Positions 20,919 to 30,109 of a stretch of 43,563 nucleotides of DNA are shown one piece after another (positions within the stretch are counted from its first letter, which is position 1; the number at the start of each line of letters is the position of its first letter). Under the pieces are notes generated by a model. That model made no database searches and had not been told where the DNA came from. It saw only the letters and a list, made by a program, of their open reading frames with translations. The DNA lies in IMG/VR virus record IMGVR_UViG_3300043410_000352, positions 1 through 43,563 of that record; one strand, written 5' to 3'. This stretch comes from a virus. The position numbers and the translations under genes were made by a program.

Positions 20919-22435
20919 GGGAAGTTATTCCTTCGGACTATGTTCTTCTTTCTGAGGAGGAGATAGAGGGGTTGACTGCGGGGTTAGAGGATGCGTCTGA
21001 TGAGGTTAAGGCGCAGATTCTTAGGTTATTGAAGGTGGATAAGACTGCCCGGGCGCAGAGGTCTTTCCTGTATTTTGTGACGCAGATGTGGCCTGTGTTC
21101 ATCTCGGGGAAGCATCATGCGATCATGGCGGATGCCTTTGAGAGGGTGGCTAGAGGGGAGTTGAAGCGGTTGATCATCAACATGCCGCCCCGGCACACCA
21201 AGTCTGAGTTTGCGTCTTATCTTCTACCAGCTTGGTTTCTGGGTAAGTTCCCGGAGAAGAAGATCATCCAGACGGCTCACACAGCTGAATTGGCTGTGGG
21301 TTTTGGCCGGAAGGTGAGGAACTTGGTATCTTCCCCGGCGTTTCAGGATGTATTTGAGACAAGTTTGTCCTCGGATTCAAAAGCCGCAGGACGATGGAAC
21401 ACCGGAGCTGGAGGGGATTACTTCGCTATCGGTGTTGGGGGTGCTGTGACCGGTAAGGGTGCTGATCTATTGATCATTGACGACCCGCATTCGGAGCAGG
21501 AGGCTAAGCAGGGTAATCCCGCAGTCTATGACTCCGTGTATGAGTGGTACACATCTGGTCCCCGGCAGCGTTTACAGCCTGGAGGGGCGATCATTATTGT
21601 GATGACGCGCTGGTCAAAGAGAGATTTGACCGGGCAGATCCTCAAAAGCTCCCAAAAAGACGGTGTAAACGACTGGGAAGTGATCAATTTCCCTGCGATT
21701 TTGCCCTCTGGTACACCTCTTTGGCCTGGATTCTGGTCTTTGAAGGAGCTGGAAGCCCTAAAAGCTGAACTTCCGGTGGCTAAATGGGAAGCGCAGTACC
21801 AACAAAGGCCCACTTCCGAAGAAGGGGCCATCATTAAGCGGGAAAACTGGAGGATTTGGGAAGAAAAGGATCCTCCTCCGTGTGAATACATCATCCAATC
21901 CTGGGATACAGCCTTTGAAAAGACCAACCGGAGCGACTATTCCGCCTGTACGACGTGGGGAGTCTTCTATATGCCGGATGACAAGGGTGAATCCCGGCCA
22001 AATATCATCGTCCTGGACGCAGTAAAACGCAGGATGGAGTTCCCGGATCTCAAGAAAATGGCCTATGAGATGTGGAAAGAATGGGAGCCAGACACCCTGA
22101 TTGTGGAAAAGAAAGCGGCTGGGTCTCCTTTGATCTACGAGCTGAGAAAGATCGGAATTCCTCTGGAGGAGTACACACCAGGCAAAGGAAGCGATAAGAT
22201 AGCCCGTGTAAACGCGATCTCGGACATGTTTGCTTCTGGAATTGTTTGGTGTCCTGAAACGAGATGGGCGGATGAGCTAATGGAAGAGTTGGCTTCTTTC
22301 CCCAACGGCGATCATGATGACCTTGTTGACTCCACCAGTCAGGCTTTGCTGAGATTTCGTCGCGGCGGGTTTATATCCATTGAATCAGATGAAGTGGATG
22401 AACCTATGTACAGACGTAGATCTGTCTATTACTAA
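20915..22435 (+). CDS. terL: terminase large subunit
   Basis: 506 residues. ATPase: variant Walker A MPPRHTKSE (90-98), Walker B ADLLIIDDPHS (about 183-193), coupling segment IIIVMTRWSKRD. Nuclease: IQSWDTAF (Asp331) with NRSDYSA (Asp341), VEKKAAGSPL, and HDDLVDSTSQAL near 473. Matches the TIGR01630-like terminase group. Drives DNA packaging at the portal. Codon usage changes inside the gene: Glu is GAG 14 of 16 before about 21,620 and GAA 19 of 28 after. Confidence 0.9.
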   Translation: MREVIPSDYVLLSEEEIEGLTAGLEDASDEVKAQILRLLKVDKTARAQRSFLYFVTQMWPVFISGKHHAIMADAFERVARGELKRLIINMPPRHTKSEFASYLLPAWFLGKFPEKKIIQTAHTAELAVGFGRKVRNLVSSPAFQDVFETSLSSDSKAAGRWNTGAGGDYFAIGVGGAVTGKGADLLIIDDPHSEQEAKQGNPAVYDSVYEWYTSGPRQRLQPGGAIIIVMTRWSKRDLTGQILKSSQKDGVNDWEVINFPAILPSGTPLWPGFWSLKELEALKAELPVAKWEAQYQQRPTSEEGAIIKRENWRIWEEKDPPPCEYIIQSWDTAFEKTNRSDYSACTTWGVFYMPDDKGESRPNIIVLDAVKRRMEFPDLKKMAYEMWKEWEPDTLIVEKKAAGSPLIYELRKIGIPLEEYTPGKGSDKIARVNAISDMFASGIVWCPETRWADELMEELASFPNGDHDDLVDSTSQALLRFRRGGFISIESDEVDEPMYRRRSVYY

Positions 22436-22443
22436 GGACTCAT

Positions 22444-24849
22444 ATGAGTATCGACAAAGGTTTGTATCAAGCGCCTTCAGGTTTAGAAACAATCGGCCAG
22501 GGCGTTGAGATCGACATCGAGAATCCTGAATCTGTTTACATTTCTGACGGGGACACAGAGATTATTCTGGAAGCCGGAAGTGAATATGACGGAGATTTTG
22601 AAGAAAACCTCGCAGAGGTATTGAGCGAGGCGGAACTTGGGAAGATCTCCTCAGATCTCCTGGAGATGGTGGACGCAGACATCAACTCCAGAAAAGACTG
22701 GGCTGAGACCTTTGTCAAAGGACTTGAAGTTCTTGGGCTTAGATATGAAGAGCGCACAGAACCCTGGACCGGGGCGTGTGGCGTTTATTCCACAATCCTG
22801 ACCGAGGCTGCGATTCGATTCCAGTCTGAGTCGATTATGGAAACCTTCCCGGCTCAGGGTCCGGTGAAGACTGCGATTATTGGCGCAATTGACAAGCTGA
22901 AGGAAGAGGCGGCTCGGCGTGTCCAGGAGGACATGAACTACAAGCTGACCGAGCAGATGCCTGAGTACCGCCCGGAACATGAGCGTTTGCTCTATTCTCT
23001 CGGCCTCGCAGGATCAGCATTCAAGAAGGTGTATTACGATCCCAATCTGGGACGCCAAGTATCCATCTTCTGTTCAGCCGAAGACGTGATTGTTCCTTAT
23101 GGAACGGCCAACATGGAGAGCGCAGAACGTGTTACCCATGTGATGCGCAAGACCAAGAACGAACTCCGTAAACTCCAGTACAACGGGTTTTACCGGGACA
23201 TCGATCTTGGGGATCCGATTAACGTCCTGACCGATATTGAGAAGGTTAAAGCTGACCAACAAGGATATCGGGCAACGGATGATGACCGTTATCAACTCCT
23301 TGAGATCCAGGCATATCTGGATATTGAAGGATATGAAGATCTGGATGAGAACGGTGAGCCGACTGAGATTGGCCTACCCTATATCATCACCATAGACCGT
23401 GGAACCACCAAGGTTCTTGGCCTGCGCCGTAACTGGAAGCCCGATGATGATAAGAAGCTCAAGCGCCAGCACTTTGTAGATTATTGCTACATCCCTGGCT
23501 TTGGTTTCTATGGCCTTGGCTTGATCCATATTATTGGTGGATATGCCCGCGCAGGAACGATGCTGATCCGCCAATTGGTGGACGCAGGTACGCTGTCGAA
23601 TCTCCCGGGCGGATTGAAGTCCAGAGGACTGCGGGTTAAGGGTGACGACACCCCGATTTCTCCGGGCGAATTCCGGGACGTGGATGTTCCGTCTGGCTCC
23701 ATCAAAGACAACATTATGACGCTCCCCTACAAGGAGCCGAGTGCAACTCTGTTGACTTTGTTGAACCAGATCACAGAAGAAGGACGCCGACTGGGTGCCA
23801 TCTCCGATATGAATATCTCGGACATGAGCGCTAACGCTCCGGTGGGAACGACCCTGGCTTTGTTGGAACGCACCCTGAAGACGATGTCTGCCGTTCAGGC
23901 CCGGGTGCATTATTCGATGAAGCAGGAGTTTAAACTTCTGAAGAACATCATCCGCGACTACACCCCGCCGGATTATGACTACGAGCCGAGCGATGGTCAG
24001 CCCACCGCCAAGCGCTCTGACTACGACATGGTTGAGGTTATCCCGGTCTCTGATCCGAATAACTCGACCATGGCTCAGCGGATCATGCAGTACCAGGCTG
24101 TTATGCAGATGGCTGCGACCGCCCCCCAGATCTATGACATGCCCTATCTGCATCGTCAAATGATCGAGGTTCTGGGTATCAAGAACGCAGAAAAACTTGT
24201 TCCTTTGGAAGACGATCTGAAGCCGAAAGATCCAATTTCGGAGAATATGGGATTCCTGACCAGCAAGCCGACCAAGGCGTTTATCTATCAGGACCATGAT
24301 GCTCACCTGATCGCTCACCAGTCGTTCATGCAAGACCCAATGATCGCCGCCACCATTGGTCAAACCCCGATGGCGCAAAAGATCCAGGCCGAGATCATGG
24401 CCCACATTGCAGAACATCTAGGGTTTAAATACCGCAGACAGATGGAAGAGCAGATCGGCGCACAACTGTTCCCGCCGAACGAAGAGCTGCCAGAGGACGT
24501 GGAAGTCGAACTCTCCCGCCTTATCGCAGAAGGTGCCAAGCAAGTACTGCAATCCAACCAGTCCCAAGCTCAGCAACAACAAGCCCAGCAGGCCGCGCAA
24601 GACCCGCTGGTTCAGTTGCAGCAGGCTGAATTGCAGATCAAACAGGCAGAAGTTCAGTCCAAGACTCAGAAAGCGCAGTCTGAGATTGCCATGAACCAAG
24701 CCAAACTCCAGATCGAAGCCGACAAGCTGAAGCTGGAGATGATGCGGATGCAGAACCAGAAAGAGATCGAACTGGCTCGCATCCAGGAGCAGACCCGCTC
24801 CAACAACCAGAAGGTTCAGGTAGACCTGTTTAAACGAGGAACCAAATGA
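22444..24849 (+). CDS. portal protein
   Basis: 801 residues, long, as in P22-like portals. The body contains YIPGFGFYGLGLIHIIGGYA and LERTLKTMSAVQARVHYSMK, typical of podovirus portals. The last 130 residues are a glutamine- and alanine-rich coiled coil that may form a barrel. RBS AAGGA. It follows TerL by 8 nt and precedes scaffold and capsid genes, the normal order. Twelve-fold ring at the head vertex by family. Confidence 0.85.
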   Translation: MSIDKGLYQAPSGLETIGQGVEIDIENPESVYISDGDTEIILEAGSEYDGDFEENLAEVLSEAELGKISSDLLEMVDADINSRKDWAETFVKGLEVLGLRYEERTEPWTGACGVYSTILTEAAIRFQSESIMETFPAQGPVKTAIIGAIDKLKEEAARRVQEDMNYKLTEQMPEYRPEHERLLYSLGLAGSAFKKVYYDPNLGRQVSIFCSAEDVIVPYGTANMESAERVTHVMRKTKNELRKLQYNGFYRDIDLGDPINVLTDIEKVKADQQGYRATDDDRYQLLEIQAYLDIEGYEDLDENGEPTEIGLPYIITIDRGTTKVLGLRRNWKPDDDKKLKRQHFVDYCYIPGFGFYGLGLIHIIGGYARAGTMLIRQLVDAGTLSNLPGGLKSRGLRVKGDDTPISPGEFRDVDVPSGSIKDNIMTLPYKEPSATLLTLLNQITEEGRRLGAISDMNISDMSANAPVGTTLALLERTLKTMSAVQARVHYSMKQEFKLLKNIIRDYTPPDYDYEPSDGQPTAKRSDYDMVEVIPVSDPNNSTMAQRIMQYQAVMQMAATAPQIYDMPYLHRQMIEVLGIKNAEKLVPLEDDLKPKDPISENMGFLTSKPTKAFIYQDHDAHLIAHQSFMQDPMIAATIGQTPMAQKIQAEIMAHIAEHLGFKYRRQMEEQIGAQLFPPNEELPEDVEVELSRLIAEGAKQVLQSNQSQAQQQQAQQAAQDPLVQLQQAELQIKQAEVQSKTQKAQSEIAMNQAKLQIEADKLKLEMMRMQNQKEIELARIQEQTRSNNQKVQVDLFKRGTK

Positions 24850-25046
24850 TAGATGACCAAGCTCTGAAGTACTTAGCGAAAGAACTGAAGAAAGCAGAAA
24901 CGGGTCTTCTAGAAAGTCTTGGGGATGGGGCAGCTGACGACTACCCCAAATACCGAGAAATGTGCGGCCAGATCCGAGGTCTTTTGTACGCACAGGATTT
25001 AATCTCCGACCTTGCGAAAAAATTGGAGAACTTTGAAGATGAGTGA
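24846..25046 (+). CDS. small helical hypothetical protein
   Basis: 66 residues, helical: ALKYLAKELKKAETGLLES, then YREMCGQIRGLLYAQDLISD. ATGA overlap with the portal stop and 8-bp overlap with the GroES-like gene. No family name; position suggests a head-assembly accessory. Confidence 0.65.
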   Translation: MIDDQALKYLAKELKKAETGLLESLGDGAADDYPKYREMCGQIRGLLYAQDLISDLAKKLENFEDE

Positions 25047-25449
25047 CATCCTTATAGGACAGTCGCTGGACCCCTCGGGGCCAGTGTCAGTGCTACCAGG
25101 CACTGCAGAAGAGAAAGCACGACAGGTACCAGATCCTGCGACATATCATTTACTCTGCGTTTTACCGGACGTGGATGAAGAATATGAGAGCGGACTGGTC
25201 AAAGCAGGCCAAACCATGCACTTTGAAGAGGTACTGTCGCCAGTCCTGTTCGTTGTGAAAATGGGGCCGGACTGCTACAAAGACGAGAAGCGATTCCCGT
25301 CTGGGCCTTCCTGCAAGGTGGGGGATTTTGTCCTTGTGCGTCCTAATACGGGAACCCGCATCAAGATTCATGGCAAAGAATTCCGATTGATTAACGACGA
25401 CTCTGTAGAAGGTGTTGTCCAAGATCCCCGTGGTATTACCCGGGCATAA
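25039..25449 (+). CDS. GroES-like co-chaperonin
   Basis: 136 residues. VLFVVKMGPDCY, then CKVGDFVLVRPNTGTRIKIH and INDDSVEGVV follow the strand order of Cpn10 (GxG, KVGD, AGT, EFxLxxEDDIxGVI). The usual mobile loop region is changed. Phage co-chaperonins such as T4 gp31 replace GroES for capsid folding; no GroEL gene is in the window. ATG at 25039 preferred over an earlier one because of the tight overlap. Confidence 0.7.
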   Translation: MSDILIGQSLDPSGPVSVLPGTAEEKARQVPDPATYHLLCVLPDVDEEYESGLVKAGQTMHFEEVLSPVLFVVKMGPDCYKDEKRFPSGPSCKVGDFVLVRPNTGTRIKIHGKEFRLINDDSVEGVVQDPRGITRA

Positions 25450-25459
25450 GGAGTAAAAC

Positions 25460-26443
25460 ATGCCAGAAATCGAACAAGTCGAATTTGAATTCCCTGACGA
25501 GAAAGAAGAAAAAGAATCTCGCAAGGGAAGCAAAATAGTAACCCCTGAGCCTGAAGAAAATATTCAGGCTGAGGAAAAAGAAGAAATCGAGGTGGTGGAT
25601 GACACCCCGGAGGAGGATCGTGGGCGTAAACCCATGGAAAACCCCCCGGAAGACCCCACCGATGAGGAATTAGCCTCCTATTCCAAGCGTGAAAAGACCA
25701 AAACAAGGGAGTTTCACAAGGCTTATCACGACGAACGCCGCGCAAAAGAGGCGGCAATGCGTGAAAAAGAGGAGGCAATTCGCATCGCCCAGGCTATTCT
25801 GGAAGAGAATAATCGCCTGAAAGGGACCGTAAATCAGAGCCAAAACGCCCTGATTGAACAGGCCAAGAAGTCTGTAGCCCAGGAATTGGATGAGGCCAAG
25901 CGGAAATATAAGCTGGCCTATGAAAATGGGGATGCAGACGCTCTTGTATCGGCGCAGGAAGAGATCACCGCAGCCAAAATCAAGGCAGAGCGGGTGAACA
26001 ACTTTAAACCTAAACCTTTACAGGAAGAAAAAAATCAGGTACAAATACCTACTGAAACGCCGCAGGTTAGGGTAGACCCCCGGGCTGAGGAATGGCAGCG
26101 TGCCAATACTTGGTTTGGAGTTGACCGAGAAATGACCGGCTTTGCACTTGCGGTACACGATAAGCTGGTTACGGAGGAAGGGCTAAGTCCTCAAAGTGAT
26201 GAATACTACCAACGCATAGATGGTAGGTTACGCCAAGTGTTTCCAGAGAAGTTTGCCTCTGCGAAACCCGCCGATGCGAATCAGCGCCCCAATGCAAATG
26301 TTGTTGCTTCTGCTTCCAGAAGCGTGGCTCCTAAGAAGATCACGCTGACGGCATCTGAGGTAAATATCGCCAAACGGCTTAACATTCCTTTGGAACGTTA
26401 TGCACGGGAGGTTGCGGTTTTAAGGAGAAATAATAATGGCTGA
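25460..26443 (+). CDS. scaffolding protein
   Basis: 327 residues. Highly acidic first 70, then a long charged helix (about 75-190) with coiled-coil character, and a C-terminal helix (TASEVNIAKRLNIPLERYAR), the capsid-binding end in this group. Placed between portal and capsid gene. Start follows AAGGAG. Overlaps the next gene by ATGGCTGA. Confidence 0.8.
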   Translation: MPEIEQVEFEFPDEKEEKESRKGSKIVTPEPEENIQAEEKEEIEVVDDTPEEDRGRKPMENPPEDPTDEELASYSKREKTKTREFHKAYHDERRAKEAAMREKEEAIRIAQAILEENNRLKGTVNQSQNALIEQAKKSVAQELDEAKRKYKLAYENGDADALVSAQEEITAAKIKAERVNNFKPKPLQEEKNQVQIPTETPQVRVDPRAEEWQRANTWFGVDREMTGFALAVHDKLVTEEGLSPQSDEYYQRIDGRLRQVFPEKFASAKPADANQRPNANVVASASRSVAPKKITLTASEVNIAKRLNIPLERYAREVAVLRRNNNG

Positions 26444-26888
26444 GCAGAAAAGAGAACCACGTCAGATGGAAATGCGTTCTGAGATGGAGCGTCCTAAAGC
26501 ATGGATGCCACCCACTCTGCTGCCGGATCCCGATCCTGAAGAGGGTTGGAAATTCCGTTGGATTCGCATGTCTATGTTGAACTCTCCTGACGCTGTTAAT
26601 ATTTCGACGAAATTCCGTGAGGGATGGGAACCTGTTAAGGCTTCCGAACAACCCAAACTCCGTTTCTTGAATAACCCTAACGGGCGATTCCCGGACGGAA
26701 TTGAAATTGGTGGTTTGTTGCTTTGCAAAACCCCGGCTGAGTTTGTCGAACAACGTGACACTTATTACCTGAATCAGGCTAATCAGCAGATGTTGTCCGT
26801 CGAAAACAGCTTCATGCGTGATAATGATCCGCGTATGCGCAAGTTCAATGAACAGCGCTCGCAGGTTACTATCGGAAAAAGTATTTAA
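26436..26888 (+). CDS. conserved structural-region protein
   Basis: 150 residues. Basic/acidic N-terminus, then GWKFRWIRMSMLNSPDAVNI and IGGLLLCKTPAEFVEQRDTY. I recall this type in phages with similar portal-scaffold order; function not known. It may assist procapsid assembly. RBS AAGGAG. Confidence 0.65.
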   Translation: MAEQKREPRQMEMRSEMERPKAWMPPTLLPDPDPEEGWKFRWIRMSMLNSPDAVNISTKFREGWEPVKASEQPKLRFLNNPNGRFPDGIEIGGLLLCKTPAEFVEQRDTYYLNQANQQMLSVENSFMRDNDPRMRKFNEQRSQVTIGKSI

Positions 26889-26906
26889 TCCTTTTAGGAG
26901 TCTCAA

Positions 26907-27512
26907 ATGGCTTATCCCACAGTAAGCGCTCCTTACGGCCTAAAGCCTATCAACCGAGTTGATGGCTTGCCGTATGCAGGCGCTATTCGCCAGATTCCCA
27001 TTGCCGCAGGCTACGCAACCGCCATTCTGAATGGCGCGACCGTGAAACTGAGCGGTGGTTATCTCGTCGCTGACACCAGCACCAACGCTGCCACTCCTTG
27101 TGGCGTTTTGGTCGGTTGCCAGTATGTCAACTCCAGCGGTCAGACCGTGCAGGGCCAGTACTATCCGGCCAGCCAGTCCACCGCAGCCAACCCGGCTTAT
27201 GCCTACGTTGTGGATGATCCGAACGCTCTGTTCAAAGTGGCCGTTGTGTCTTCTGGCACCACGATCACCTACACGGATCGTACGGTTGTTGGTTCTAACC
27301 TGCCCATGGTTCAAAACGGCGGCTCGACCACCACTGGTGACTCGACCATCGGCGTGACCACCACCGGCGGCGGCACGACCTCCACCATCCCCCTGCGTGT
27401 GATTGATGTTGTTCCTGACACCTCAACGGTTGTAAGTGGTACTACGTACTACTATGAGCTGTTGGTGAAGATCAACACGCACCAGTACAACAACACCACT
27501 GGCGTGTCTTGA
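26907..27512 (+). CDS. putative head decoration or stabilising protein
   Basis: 201 residues, beta-rich, Thr/Ser/Gly-rich in the last third, directly before the capsid gene. YPTVSAPYGLKPINRVDG at the N-terminus recurs in phage proteins annotated as structural. No cysteine-rich or enzyme motif. RBS AGGAG. Role inferred from position. Confidence 0.65.
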   Translation: MAYPTVSAPYGLKPINRVDGLPYAGAIRQIPIAAGYATAILNGATVKLSGGYLVADTSTNAATPCGVLVGCQYVNSSGQTVQGQYYPASQSTAANPAYAYVVDDPNALFKVAVVSSGTTITYTDRTVVGSNLPMVQNGGSTTTGDSTIGVTTTGGGTTSTIPLRVIDVVPDTSTVVSGTTYYYELLVKINTHQYNNTTGVS

Positions 27513-27526
27513 TAAGGAGCTAAATC

Positions 27527-28438
27527 ATGGCTATTTCCCGCGCACAACTACTCAAGGAACTGCTCCCTGGTTTGAACGCTCTGTTCGGCCTTGAGTACGC
27601 CAAATATGGCGAAGAGCACAAAGAGATCTACGAAACCGAGTCTTCGGAGCGTAGTTTTGAAGAAGAAACCAAGCTGTCTGGCTTCTCCGCCGCTCCGGTG
27701 AAGAACGAAGGCTCTGCCATTGCTTATGACAATGCGCAGGAGGCTTGGACTGCACGCTATACGCACGAAACCATCGCCATGGGTTTCTCGGTGACCGAAG
27801 AGGCCGTCGAGGACAACCTGTACGACAGCCTGTCTGCTCGTTACACCAAGGCTCTGGCCCGTGCTATGGCTTACACCAAGCAGGTTAAGGCCGCAAACGT
27901 GCTGAACAATGCGTTCAACACCTCTGTGACCTACGGTGACGGCGTTTCCCTGTGTAACACCGCCCACCCCCTGATCTCCGGTGGCACCAACAGCAACCGC
28001 CCGACGACCGGCGCTGACCTGAACGAAACTTCGTTGGAAAACGCAGTTATTCAGATCGCCGCTTGGACGGACGAACGTGGTCTGCTGATCGCTGCTAAGC
28101 CCAAGAAGCTGATCGTTCCTCCGAGCCTGATGTTCGTGGCTACCCGCCTGCTTGAAACCGAGCTGCGCGTTGGTACGACCGACAACGACATCAACGCCCT
28201 GAAGAACAACGGTTCTATTCCCGAGGGATATACCGTTAACCACTTCTTGACGGACACCAACGGCTGGTTCCTGACCACCGACGTGCCCAACGGCCTGAAG
28301 CACTTTGTCCGTATGCCGATGTCCACCAGCATGGATGGTGACTTCGACACCGGCAACGTCCGCTACAAGGCCCGTGAGCGTTATTCGTTCGGCGTGTCTG
28401 ATCCGCTGGGGATTTTCGGATCTCCCGGTTCGTCCTGA
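27527..28438 (+). CDS. major capsid protein (HK97 fold expected)
   Basis: 303 residues. EIYETESSERSFEEETKLSG is the N-arm/E-loop region, WTARYTHETIAMGFSVTEEA and a long helix ALARAMAYTKQVKAANVLNN the spine, and the C-terminal part the A-domain strands. Resembles Mu gpT-type major head proteins. AAGGAG precedes the ATG; strong codon preference for C-ending codons, as expected of the most expressed gene; followed by a terminator. Confidence 0.85.
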   Translation: MAISRAQLLKELLPGLNALFGLEYAKYGEEHKEIYETESSERSFEEETKLSGFSAAPVKNEGSAIAYDNAQEAWTARYTHETIAMGFSVTEEAVEDNLYDSLSARYTKALARAMAYTKQVKAANVLNNAFNTSVTYGDGVSLCNTAHPLISGGTNSNRPTTGADLNETSLENAVIQIAAWTDERGLLIAAKPKKLIVPPSLMFVATRLLETELRVGTTDNDINALKNNGSIPEGYTVNHFLTDTNGWFLTTDVPNGLKHFVRMPMSTSMDGDFDTGNVRYKARERYSFGVSDPLGIFGSPGSS

Positions 28439-28452
28439 TCGACGGAGAAAAA

Positions 28453-28476
28453 AGGGGGCTTCGGCTCCCTTTTTTT
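28453..28476 (+). terminator. intrinsic terminator after capsid gene
   Basis: GGGGGC-TTCG-GCTCCC (one G-T pair) with a UUCG tetraloop, followed by T7. It separates the head genes from the next unit. Confidence 0.9.
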
Positions 28477-28477
28477 A

Positions 28478-28505
28478 TTGCTTTTATTTTCGTTTGGTGT
28501 ATATT
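28478..28505 (+). promoter_or_regulatory. candidate promoter for the neck/tail unit
   Basis: TTGCTT (28478-28483), 16-bp spacer, TATATT (28500-28505). It lies directly behind the capsid terminator and 90 bp ahead of the next gene, where a new promoter would be needed. Confidence 0.45.
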
Positions 28506-28525
28506 TAAACAAACCGGGCTTTCCG

Positions 28526-28570
28526 GCGTATCAAACCGTCCCGGCGGACTGGCATGCAAGACTGATACGC
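28526..28570. repeat. inverted repeat GCGTATCA/TGATACGC in leader
   Basis: Perfect 8-bp arms at 28526-28533 and 28563-28570, enclosing GTCC-CGGC-GGAC. In RNA it forms an extended hairpin in the 5' leader of the gene at 28596; in DNA it could be an operator. Confidence 0.65.
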
Positions 28571-28595
28571 TTTAAACGCATGAAAGGAACCCATC

Positions 28596-29030
28596 ATGGG
28601 ATTCGCTACTCACCTTGGCCCATGGTTGTTGGGCACCGTTAAAGACACCACCGGCACTACCGCTGGCACCGTTCGCAACACTGGCGCAACTATGGTTACG
28701 CAACAAGTTGCTTTGGTTGCTGGTTCTGCCGTGACCGTTATGCTCCCCGCTGGAGCAATCATCAGTGATGTTAAGGCTTATATGACTACCGGCGCAGCTG
28801 GTACGCCTAACGTTACTGTTGGTGGAACGATTATTGGCACGCTGTCTACTGCTGCTGGTTTGAACTCTCTGGTTGTTACCGCTGCTAACGTTGGCACGAT
28901 GGCTAACGTTGGTTCTACGGACGCCATTCTGAGCTTTACCGCCACCGCATCAACTGCTGGTGTGTTGAGCGTGACCTACACTGTTCGCGGTTCTGACGGC
29001 GTTGGCTATCCTGTTGGCAACCAGAACTAA
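28596..29030 (+). CDS. virion structural protein, beta-rich
   Basis: 144 residues, almost entirely G/A/T/V/S, with regular strands (SAVTVMLPAGAIISDVKAYM). RBS AAAGGA. No catalytic motif. Likely decoration or neck component by position right after the capsid unit. Same style as the protein at 40827. Confidence 0.65.
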   Translation: MGFATHLGPWLLGTVKDTTGTTAGTVRNTGATMVTQQVALVAGSAVTVMLPAGAIISDVKAYMTTGAAGTPNVTVGGTIIGTLSTAAGLNSLVVTAANVGTMANVGSTDAILSFTATASTAGVLSVTYTVRGSDGVGYPVGNQN

Positions 29031-29038
29031 TTAACCTT

Positions 29039-29054
29039 GGGGGCTACGGCCCCC
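29039..29054 (+). terminator. hairpin with UACG loop, weak terminator
   Basis: GGGGGC-TACG-GCCCCC followed only by GTTT. Stable UNCG-type stem between two structural genes; more likely partial termination or mRNA stabilisation. Confidence 0.45.
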
Positions 29055-29073
29055 GTTTAACAGGAGATTAGTT

Positions 29074-29364
29074 ATGATGCAGACGGATGTACAGTCAATC
29101 CATACTGGCGGAACACAAACTAACCAAGCCCTTATTTCTGGGCGTGTTCGCATCAAAGGCGTAGCCATTACCGGCGGCGCTGGAGCTGGCACGGGTAAGT
29201 TTTTGAATGCGTCAGGCGGAACCGTATTGTTGGAATTGGACACCGGTTCAAACTCCAACATGACCAACGTTCTTCTCCCCGGAGAAGGAATTCTGTTCCC
29301 TAGTGGTGTTTGGTATACCTCTACCGGAACTGCTCCAATTGGAATCACGGTGTTTTATGGCTGA
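29074..29364 (+). CDS. small structural protein
   Basis: 96 residues, glycine/threonine-rich beta protein (LISGRVRIKGVAITGGAGAG, FPSGVWYTSTGTAPIGITV). Two start codons in a row (29074, 29077) after AGGAG. Overlaps the glycosyltransferase by ATGGCTGA. Resembles small capsid-surface proteins; not named. Confidence 0.6.
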   Translation: MMQTDVQSIHTGGTQTNQALISGRVRIKGVAITGGAGAGTGKFLNASGGTVLLELDTGSNSNMTNVLLPGEGILFPSGVWYTSTGTAPIGITVFYG

Positions 29365-30109
29365 AGAAAAACGTCCCATTGACCTTAAAGGTCTCAAGCT
29401 GATGATTGCCATTCCCGCATATGACGGGCGTGTAAACATCAAGACGGCTATTGCCATGACGCAACTAGCCGCAGAGACTTCAAAGTTCGGTGTGACGTTA
29501 TATATCAGCCATATCTCTGGTTGTTCCTTGATCACCAAGGCACGCAATGCTTTGGTGGCAGATTTCTTAGAAACAGACGCAGATACCCTGCTGTTTGTTG
29601 ATTCGGATGTGATCATCACCCCAGACGCAGTGTTGCGTCTTTTGGCTATCAGCCGGGACAAAGATATCACCGCAGGCGTTTACCCTCGCCGTGGTGCAGA
29701 TCGCAAGTTCTTTATGGATATCCACCTGGACGAAGACACCAATCAATTGGTGTTTGACGATAACGGGATGCTCCAGATCCGCAGGATTGGTACAGGGTTC
29801 ATGATGATTCAGCGCCATGTCTTAGAGACTATGGTTAAGAATCATCCAGAGTGGCGTTACATCAACGATACAAAGAATCGTGATGAATATGCCATCTTTG
29901 ACTTTGGTGTTTACAACGGCAAGTATTACGGAGAAGACTACCTGTTCTGTGACCGTGCGACTGCTGAAGGATTCACTGTGTTTTTGGACCCGACTATCAG
30001 CTTGGCGCATGTAGGAACTGAAGAATTTGAACGCAACTTTGAGGAAGAAGCCTTGAAGCCGCTCATTGACGAGTTCTGCACTCCCCAACTGAAGGTCGCA
30101 TATGGCTAA
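29357..30109 (+). CDS. GT-A-fold glycosyltransferase
   Basis: 250 residues. LMIAIPAYDGRV begins the nucleotide-binding strand; TLLFVDSDVIITP carries the D-x-D metal site; RRIGTGFMMIQR and YGEDYLFCDRA supply the acceptor-side acidic pair (Glu-Asp). Family 2-like. In the structural cluster it may add sugar to virion proteins or host surface polymers. Start at 29357 preferred to an upstream one by its tight overlap. Confidence 0.75.
   Translation: MAEEKRPIDLKGLKLMIAIPAYDGRVNIKTAIAMTQLAAETSKFGVTLYISHISGCSLITKARNALVADFLETDADTLLFVDSDVIITPDAVLRLLAISRDKDITAGVYPRRGADRKFFMDIHLDEDTNQLVFDDNGMLQIRRIGTGFMMIQRHVLETMVKNHPEWRYINDTKNRDEYAIFDFGVYNGKYYGEDYLFCDRATAEGFTVFLDPTISLAHVGTEEFERNFEEEALKPLIDEFCTPQLKVAYG

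Noticed and set aside
23374-24417. 347-codon open frame antisense to the portal
   Set aside because: Caused by codon bias of the portal gene; no ribosome-binding site and no recognisable protein.
27548-28303. 251-codon open frame antisense to the capsid gene
   Set aside because: Mirror frame of a strongly biased gene, with no independent support.
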